Source: Deltaproteobacteria bacterium
Lineage (GTDB): Bacteria; Desulfobacterota; Syntrophia; Syntrophales; UBA5619
Length of the DNA: 10,790 bases
Direction of reading: 5' to 3'
Assembly: GCA_026388365.1 (NCBI GenBank)
Contig: JAPLJW010000145.1
Location: 1 to 10,790 of the forward strand
Every line of letters starts with the position of its first letter. Position 1 is the first letter of the stretch. A model generated the notes under the pieces. It worked only from the letters and a program-made list of their open reading frames with translations. It was not told the origin of the DNA and did not search any database. Positions 6,601 to 10,790 of the stretch are shown here, one piece after another. The position numbers and the translations under genes are program-made.

Positions 6601-7012
6601 AGACATCGCACACCACCCTGCCCATCCACCCCGCCGCCGTCCGGCGGATCGAGGCCTGGTGATAGGTCACCGCCTTGATCTCCATCCGGATCCGGTGGCG
6701 CGCCGGGTCATACGTCTCGCCGCGGAGGACGGCCGTCAGCCGCCGGGGCGCCGCCTCCCGGACCGTACAACGCTTCATCAAAAACCCTTCCCCGTTCCAG
6801 GAGTAGAGAAGCTCCCGGAGAAAATTGACGAGGAGGTCATCCGGGCCCTTCCCTTCGACGGCAAGCGTCCGCTCCTCCGACTCCCGGACCGAAGAGAGAT
6901 CCGTCAATAGGTCGAAGAGGGCGCCCGCGGCCCCGGCATAGACTTCCTCCCGGGAAGTCCCGGTAATCTCTATACCAAGATCGGCCGTATGGTCGAAGAT
7001 CCGGTAGCCCAT
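6599..7012 (-). CDS. Archease, RtcB cofactor protein
   Basis: Archease is a small cytoplasmic metal-binding protein that promotes RtcB guanylylation and makes the ligase multiple-turnover. The 137-residue protein shows the family start GYRIFDHTADLGIEI (2-16), then AYxGA-like AGAAGALFDLLTDLS (26-40), the central DDLLVNFLRELLYSW (58-72), the KAVTYH motif (113-118) and the standard ending GRVVCDV. The Asp of TADLG and the acidic residues near TDLS are the expected metal ligands. The ATG at 7012 overlaps the upstream TGA by one base (TGATG). A GTG at 7015, three bases earlier and also overlapping that stop, is an alternative start giving 138 residues. Either way it is translationally coupled to the MBL-fold gene. 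The family-standard ending shows that the repeat just downstream did not truncate it. Confidence 0.92.
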   Translation of the reverse strand: MGYRIFDHTADLGIEITGTSREEVYAGAAGALFDLLTDLSSVRESEERTLAVEGKGPDDLLVNFLRELLYSWNGEGFLMKRCTVREAAPRRLTAVLRGETYDPARHRIRMEIKAVTYHQASIRRTAAGWMGRVVCDV

Positions 7013-7746
7013 CACGGCATCCGGCGGATCCGGACCTCGATCCCTTTCTCCCCCTTCAGCAGGGGCTGAAGTTTCGACGTATCCGTGTCCGTCGTATGAT
7101 ACGGATAGAGGATCGCCGGTTTCACCATTCGGGCTGCGTCCGCCGCCATCTCCGGGGTCATCGTGTAGGGAAGGTTCATCGGCAGGAAGGCGATGTCGAT
7201 CCGGCCGAGTAATTTCATCTCCGGGATATTTTCCGTGTCCCCGGCCACATAGACCCGCTTGTCGCCGAAGGTCAGAATGTAGCCGTTGCCGTCCCCTTTC
7301 GGGTGAAAGGGGGCGCCGGGAGAACGCATGTGGACGATGTTGTAGGCCGGCACCGCTTCGATCCGGATGCCGTCGACGGTCGTCTCCTCCCCGTTTTTCA
7401 GAACAATCCCGCGCCCGAACTTGGCGGCGCAGAGCGGGGTCAGAACCAGCTTTGTTTTCTCCTTGCTGATGAGTGCAATCGTCTTCAGATCAAAATGGTC
7501 CCCATGGTCGTGGGCGATCAGGATCAGATCGGCCTTCGGCAGCTTGCTGTAATCCCCGTATTGGCCGACGGGATCGCTGTAGATGACCTGCCCACCGAAC
7601 TCAAACATCAGCGAGGCATGGCCGATAAAGATGATCTTGAGACCCCCGGCCGCCGTCGGCAGGAGGTCCGTCTCGAACGCCCCGGCGTCCAGGGCCGGCG
7701 ACACCGCCATGGTGGCACCAATCGTAAGGCCTAAGAATGCTTTCAT
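7012..7746 (-). CDS. Exported MBL-fold metallohydrolase (UlaG-like)
   Basis: The 244-residue protein has the metallo-beta-lactamase fold of the UlaG-like branch. GHASLMFEFGGQVIYSDP (42-59) is the typical first strand pair. The zinc motif HDHGDH (79-84) fits HxHxDH, Asp170 in VAGDTENIPEM is the bridging ligand, and His217 in LYPYHTTDT is the likely last ligand. His139 or His148 could supply the remaining one. The N-terminus MKAFLGLTIGATMAV with a probable AGA cleavage site near residue 23 suggests export to the periplasm. The ATG at 7746 is supported by GAGGG four bases upstream. The substrate cannot be told: relatives include lactonases, phosphodiesterases and uncharacterised hydrolases. The stop overlaps the archease start, so the two are coupled, although an exported enzyme would not meet cytoplasmic RtcB. 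The frameshifted glutamate dehydrogenase gene ends 67 bp upstream. Confidence 0.85.
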   Translation of the reverse strand: MKAFLGLTIGATMAVSPALDAGAFETDLLPTAAGGLKIIFIGHASLMFEFGGQVIYSDPVGQYGDYSKLPKADLILIAHDHGDHFDLKTIALISKEKTKLVLTPLCAAKFGRGIVLKNGEETTVDGIRIEAVPAYNIVHMRSPGAPFHPKGDGNGYILTFGDKRVYVAGDTENIPEMKLLGRIDIAFLPMNLPYTMTPEMAADAARMVKPAILYPYHTTDTDTSKLQPLLKGEKGIEVRIRRMP

Positions 7747-7813
7747 TTTTCCCTCGTCTTTCCAGGATCAGCTAAAGATCCCGTTCATGAATGGTATCGT
7801 CGGGTCCGGCGCC

Positions 7814-9532
7814 TCACAGTCCCGCCTCCACCCGTTCCGCCAGCGCCGCGGCGCCGGGGTCGATCAGGGCCGCCTCGGGATGGCGCAGGCACCGGGCGAG
7901 ACGGCGGCGGGTCTCCTGCTTCAGACCGGCGATGAAGCCCGGGCGAGCGGATTGCGGCGCACTCAGCAGCTCCGCGGCCAGCACACGCAGAATGGCGTTG
8001 GCGTAACCGGCCGTTTTGAGCGAAACACGGCAGCGAACGGCCTCGTCGTAATCCCCGTTCACGGCGGCAATCATGATGTCGCGCAGCACGGTGTTCCATG
8101 CCGCCGTGACTTCCGGCGATTCGGGTTTCTGCAGAATGGCGAGGATCCGGGTGCGGAATTCGGGCATCACGAACTTGGCAAGGTCCTGCACATTGAACCG
8201 GCCGCCCCGGATGACCTCGGATTCGAAACGGTTCCGTTCCGCCAGGTTCCGGAGCCACTCGAAGTAGGAGGCGACCACCCCTCCGCCGTTGGCCAGAAAG
8301 TCGTACAGCACGGTCACGCCGCGCCGATGGAGCAGTATTTCGGCCTTGGTGGTGTTGGGGCCGTTCGCGCCGCACACCACCACCGCCGCCCTGACCTTCT
8401 CGGCGTTGGCCGCGTGGATGGCGTTCTCGAGGGCCGCCGGCACCAGGATGTCGCAATCGAGTTCGAGCACGGCCTTGCCCTCCTCGGCCCCGGGGATCCT
8501 CTGCTCGACGCCTTTCTCGCAGCCGAACACGGATCCGGCGCTGCGGGCCGCCTGGAGAAGCTCGTCCGGATCGAGACGGCCGATCAGGGCGCCGTCGCGG
8601 TCGGCCACGGCCGTGAAAATGACCGGGAAACGCGCCATCTCCTCGATAAAAGATCCGCCGACCTTGCCGGACCCCTGCACCACAATGCGCTTGTCTTTGA
8701 GCAGCTTCGGGAACACGCGCTCTTCAAGGGCCTGCCAGGTTTCGTCCGCAATCGGACCAACGCCGTCTTCTCGGTCCGCCGCGGCCAGCAGGGCGGTCTC
8801 GTTCACCCCGGCCAGTTTTTCCAGAAGACGCCGTTCCCCGGTCGTCGGCTCCTCGACCGGCTTCCAGCGGCCGTCCAGATACATCCGGGTCACGACGGTC
8901 AGCAGGGCGTAACAGATACCGCGGCCGGTCGCGCCGGTTCGGGTCTGGATGCCCATGCGCGGCTTGCCCGTAATCTGGGGGGCAACCACGCGTTCAAGAT
9001 AGTTTTCGTTCATGACCAGCTCGTGCAGGATGCGCTCGTCGTGCCAATCCACATCGAAGTGTCCGCTCAGAATGGTTCGGGCGTCGTCGAGGGTGAGAAC
9101 CTTGTTGCCGAGAAAGGCTGCGCTCTTCTTCAGCCCATAGGCGATCATGGCCAGGTCGTGCAGGGCCGACTTGAAACCCTCGAAGAGCAGTCCGATCTCC
9201 TGCGGGCCGCAGCCCACATCGCCGGCCGGCACGTCGCGGATCGGCCCGGTCACCAGGAAGAGCGAGCGGCCGAAGTTGGTCAGGGTGTAGGAGTAATCCA
9301 GCCGGGCCTGGCTGAAGTCGCGCGGGTTGAGCTTAAGGCCGCCCTTGCTGCCGCCGAACAGGATCTTCGAGCGGGCGCATTTCCAGGTCATCATGAAGGC
9401 GAGGGCCGCCACCTCGGAGAACTCGACGATCGGGTCGATCCGCAGACCGCCCTTGGCTGTCCCGCGGGCGGAGTTGTGCCGCGTCCGGAAGCCCTCGGTG
9501 ACCGTGATTTGCTGGCCGCGCTTGGTGTCCAC
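7814..9532 (-). CDS. C-terminal catalytic part of the large glutamate dehydrogenase
   Basis: This 572-residue frame holds the whole Glu/Leu/Phe/Val dehydrogenase catalytic core. Local positions count from a GTG at 9532. AKGGLRIDP (26-34) and ALAFMMTWKCA (44-54) include the substrate-binding Lys51. FGGSKGGL (59-66) includes the catalytic Lys63, and RDVPAGDVGCGP (99-110) includes the catalytic Asp105. The NAD domain follows with VQGSGKVGG (285-293), VADRDG (309-314), LVPAALENAI (363-372), CGANGPNTTKAE (387-398) and NGGGVVASYFEW (415-426). The GTG is almost certainly an internal Val codon. A GGGAG six bases before it could by chance allow re-initiation, but the fragment would lack about 400 N-terminal residues. 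Confidence 0.65.
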   Translation of the reverse strand: MDTKRGQQITVTEGFRTRHNSARGTAKGGLRIDPIVEFSEVAALAFMMTWKCARSKILFGGSKGGLKLNPRDFSQARLDYSYTLTNFGRSLFLVTGPIRDVPAGDVGCGPQEIGLLFEGFKSALHDLAMIAYGLKKSAAFLGNKVLTLDDARTILSGHFDVDWHDERILHELVMNENYLERVVAPQITGKPRMGIQTRTGATGRGICYALLTVVTRMYLDGRWKPVEEPTTGERRLLEKLAGVNETALLAAADREDGVGPIADETWQALEERVFPKLLKDKRIVVQGSGKVGGSFIEEMARFPVIFTAVADRDGALIGRLDPDELLQAARSAGSVFGCEKGVEQRIPGAEEGKAVLELDCDILVPAALENAIHAANAEKVRAAVVVCGANGPNTTKAEILLHRRGVTVLYDFLANGGGVVASYFEWLRNLAERNRFESEVIRGGRFNVQDLAKFVMPEFRTRILAILQKPESPEVTAAWNTVLRDIMIAAVNGDYDEAVRCRVSLKTAGYANAILRVLAAELLSAPQSARPGFIAGLKQETRRRLARCLRHPEAALIDPGAAALAERVEAGL

Positions 9533-10737
9533 CCAGAACTCCCGAAGGCGTCAAACCCGAGCAGACGCTGCATGATCCGGGGATTGTCCGACACGCCGAG
9601 CGAATCGGCCGCCTCCAGGAAATCGCTCAGGGAATTGAGCAGAAAATTCCCGAATTCGGCCGTGTTCCGGGTGTCGGCGTTGACGTAGGTGTATACCCGC
9701 AGGCGCGCGAGCAGGCCGGAGGTCTCCTCCGGGGAGAGATCGCGACGGCTTAGGCCGCGCAGAATCGATTCGATGTCGGCCAGAAGCCGGCCGCCCTCTG
9801 CCGGGCCTCCTCCTCGCTTTCCCATCCCGGCCAGGACTTTTTCCAGTGGGGTGACGTCCACGCAAGGATCAAGATAGAAGGTCATGATCCCCACGGCCGC
9901 CCCGCCGCCCGGGGGGGGCGTGAACCGGTCGTAGTAGGAACGGTTCATGTTGATGTCGAGGTCGCGTAGCGCCTCGAACACCTCCAGGATGAAGTCGAAG
10001 TCGGGCTCCTCGACGCCGAGGTGGAAGCGGGTCTCGCGCGCGGAGAGCCGCTCGCACGCCTCACCCTTTTCTCCCTCGGTGCTCTCCCGGCCGACATAGA
10101 ACCCCCCGCCGGCACGGACCTTCTCGAAAATGAGGTCGTGCCGGAAAATGCGGCGGGGGACGGCGAAGCTGTTGACCTCTTCGTTGAGGTAGTTCGCCGG
10201 CAGGGCGGCGATGAACTCCTCGACGCGGCGATGGCCCAGGGCGGCGGCCCGCTGGCGGAGCTCGGCCAAGAGCCGCGCCGCGGCGGCTTCCTCGTCCCGG
10301 CTCATGGGGATCCGTTCCGCGCCGGCCTTATCGATGGTGATCAGCCGGACTCCCGAACGGGTCTTCATCGAATCGTAGGAGACGACGTCGATCTGGCGGT
10401 TCTGGCCCAGAATGGTCTTGAGCTTTCCGGGAAAATCGCGGCCCACGTTCAGGAAATAGGTGATCTTTTTGCCGTCCAAGCTGGTGTGCGTGAGATACTC
10501 GTCCTTGGCGGAGAGGAGCTGGCTGACAATGAACAGGTCGCTCGCCACGTCCTCGGCCCGGTTCGAATGGAAGTACCAGTTCGGCAGGAAGTCATGTTCG
10601 AAAAAGGTGTCGATGATCTTGCCGACCGTGTTGGGTTCCATCCGGTAGAGGTCTTCCAGCAGGTGGCGGACCTCCTTCTTTTTCCATTCCCTTTCCCGCC
10701 CGCTGCGGGCTTCGATCGTCTGGACTTCCGGCTGCAT
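9391..10737 (-). CDS. N-terminal part of the large glutamate dehydrogenase (reading as sequenced)
   Basis: As written, translation from 10737 runs 448 codons. Only the first 399 belong to the enzyme; the remaining 49 or so are a Ser/Arg/Pro-rich out-of-frame tail that ends at 9391. The genuine part is the extra N-terminal region that small (50-kDa) glutamate dehydrogenases lack. It has a basic helical start (RSGREREWKKKEVRHLLEDLY), a stretch DLFIVSQLLSAKDEYLTH (68-85) preceding LDGKKITYFLNVGRDFPGKL (88-107) that looks ACT-like, and YYDRFTPPP (268-276) near MTFYLDPCVDVTPLEKVL (285-302). This region is thought to be regulatory in large dehydrogenases. Without the frameshift correction it lacks all catalytic residues and would be inactive. 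Confidence 0.6.
   Translation of the reverse strand: MQPEVQTIEARSGREREWKKKEVRHLLEDLYRMEPNTVGKIIDTFFEHDFLPNWYFHSNRAEDVASDLFIVSQLLSAKDEYLTHTSLDGKKITYFLNVGRDFPGKLKTILGQNRQIDVVSYDSMKTRSGVRLITIDKAGAERIPMSRDEEAAAARLLAELRQRAAALGHRRVEEFIAALPANYLNEEVNSFAVPRRIFRHDLIFEKVRAGGGFYVGRESTEGEKGEACERLSARETRFHLGVEEPDFDFILEVFEALRDLDINMNRSYYDRFTPPPGGGAAVGIMTFYLDPCVDVTPLEKVLAGMGKRGGGPAEGGRLLADIESILRGLSRRDLSPEETSGLLARLRVYTYVNADTRNTAEFGNFLLNSLSDFLEAADSLGVSDNPRIMQRLLGFDAFGSSGWTPSAASKSRSPRASGRGTTPPAGQPRAVCGSTRSSSSPRWRPSPS
9541..9543 (-). other. Site of the one-base frameshift in the glutamate dehydrogenase gene
   Basis: The minus strand reads GCC TTC GGG AGT TCT. The homologous reading needs GCC TTC GGG GAG TTC TGG, that is four G where three are present. 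The surrounding sequence has no X-XXY-YYZ slippery heptamer in the original frame, so programmed frameshifting is unlikely. Confidence 0.85.
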
Positions 10738-10790
10738 GGTTCCCCCTGTTGAATTGAATTGAGTCGAGTAGATGGTTTCTCCAGATACAC

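Larger units (their letters stand above)
7814..10737 (-). pseudogene. Large glutamate dehydrogenase, frameshifted
   Basis: Two frames on the minus strand together encode one protein of about 974 residues, the size of the large (about 115-kDa class) glutamate dehydrogenases that interconvert glutamate with 2-oxoglutarate and ammonia. The first frame breaks at codon 399 (GGG, 9543-9541) in LLGFDAFG. Adding one G there restores DAFGEFWVDTKRGQQ and gives exactly 2,925 bases, a whole number of codons. No other lesion is seen in either part. The simplest reading is a one-base loss in a G run, either a sequencing error or a recent mutation. The start at 10737 has AGGGGGAA just upstream. An Asp (VADRDG, near residue 713) at the end of the second Rossmann strand favours NAD over NADP, but this is tentative. 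It is the first gene of the apparent minus-strand run. Confidence 0.85.

Noticed and set aside
6438..6629. N-terminal extension of RtcB by 64 residues
   Set aside because: It translates the intergenic repeat, overlaps the archease 3' end, and would shift all active-site residues away from the family numbering. The ATG at 6437 fits the family length and has a ribosome binding site.
5055..6662. A 535-codon open frame on the plus strand
   Set aside because: It is antisense to rtcB, runs through repeat copy 2, and shows only Arg/Pro/Gly-rich low-information sequence.
7747..7813. Small hairpin GGATC/GATCC between the glutamate dehydrogenase and MBL-fold genes
   Set aside because: A five-base stem without a T-run does not support a terminator; the genes may be co-transcribed.
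9530..9550. Programmed ribosomal frameshift in the glutamate dehydrogenase gene
   Set aside because: There is no slippery heptamer in the incoming frame and no strong pseudoknot or stem seen directly downstream. A missing G in a G run explains the break more simply.
7583..9688. A 701-codon open frame on the plus strand
   Set aside because: It lies antisense to the glutamate dehydrogenase and MBL-fold genes, whose motifs are unmistakable. Its composition (rich in Gly, His, Arg and Pro) is that of a GC-rich complement, with no recognisable domain.

Overview
The window is GC-rich bacterial chromosome with densely packed genes. The gene content suggests a Desulfobacterota (former Deltaproteobacteria) anaerobe, possibly near the Syntrophales: a phenylacetate-CoA ligase paired with a tandem-ACT protein, a stand-alone AICAR transformylase, an archease/RtcB RNA-repair pair, a very large glutamate dehydrogenase, and a ~125-bp palindromic intergenic repeat of a kind I associate with these genomes. 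This placement is inference; no rRNA or other marker gene is present.

Layout. Positions 1-31 hold what looks like the first ten codons of a minus-strand gene running off the left edge. Next comes a gap of about 340 bp containing repeat copy 1 (66-190). Three plus-strand genes follow: a Gate-domain membrane protein (373-1326), then a phenylacetate-CoA ligase (1502-2809) with a plausible promoter of its own, and its ACT-domain partner (2876-3307). From there to the right edge every gene is on the minus strand. In transcription order these are a large glutamate dehydrogenase broken by a one-base frameshift (10737-7814), an exported metallo-beta-lactamase-fold protein (7746-7012), archease (7012-6599), repeat copy 2 (6600-6475), RtcB RNA ligase (6437-4995), then, behind a promoter-like gap, a PurH-type AICAR transformylase without its cyclohydrolase domain (4875-3586) and a 67-residue protein of unknown function (3527-3324).

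How the genes may work together. Archease and RtcB form a known functional pair: archease speeds RtcB guanylylation and turnover, and RtcB joins RNA 2',3'-cyclic phosphate or 3'-phosphate ends to 5'-OH ends. The MBL-fold gene is translationally coupled to archease by overlapping stop and start codons, but its signal peptide makes a direct RNA role doubtful. The ligase/ACT pair fits activation of aryl or other carboxylic acids to CoA thioesters with possible amino-acid sensing. The glutamate dehydrogenase links amino-acid nitrogen to 2-oxoglutarate.

The most interesting structural signal is the repeat. Its two copies lie in opposite orientations and about 79 of the first 100 aligned positions agree. 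Three stem positions have changed on both arms so that pairing is kept. This implies selection, or a mobility mechanism, acting on the fold and not on any encoded peptide. I saw no CRISPR array, tRNA, rRNA, transposase or phage gene, and nothing that makes a convincing new defence or mobile system.
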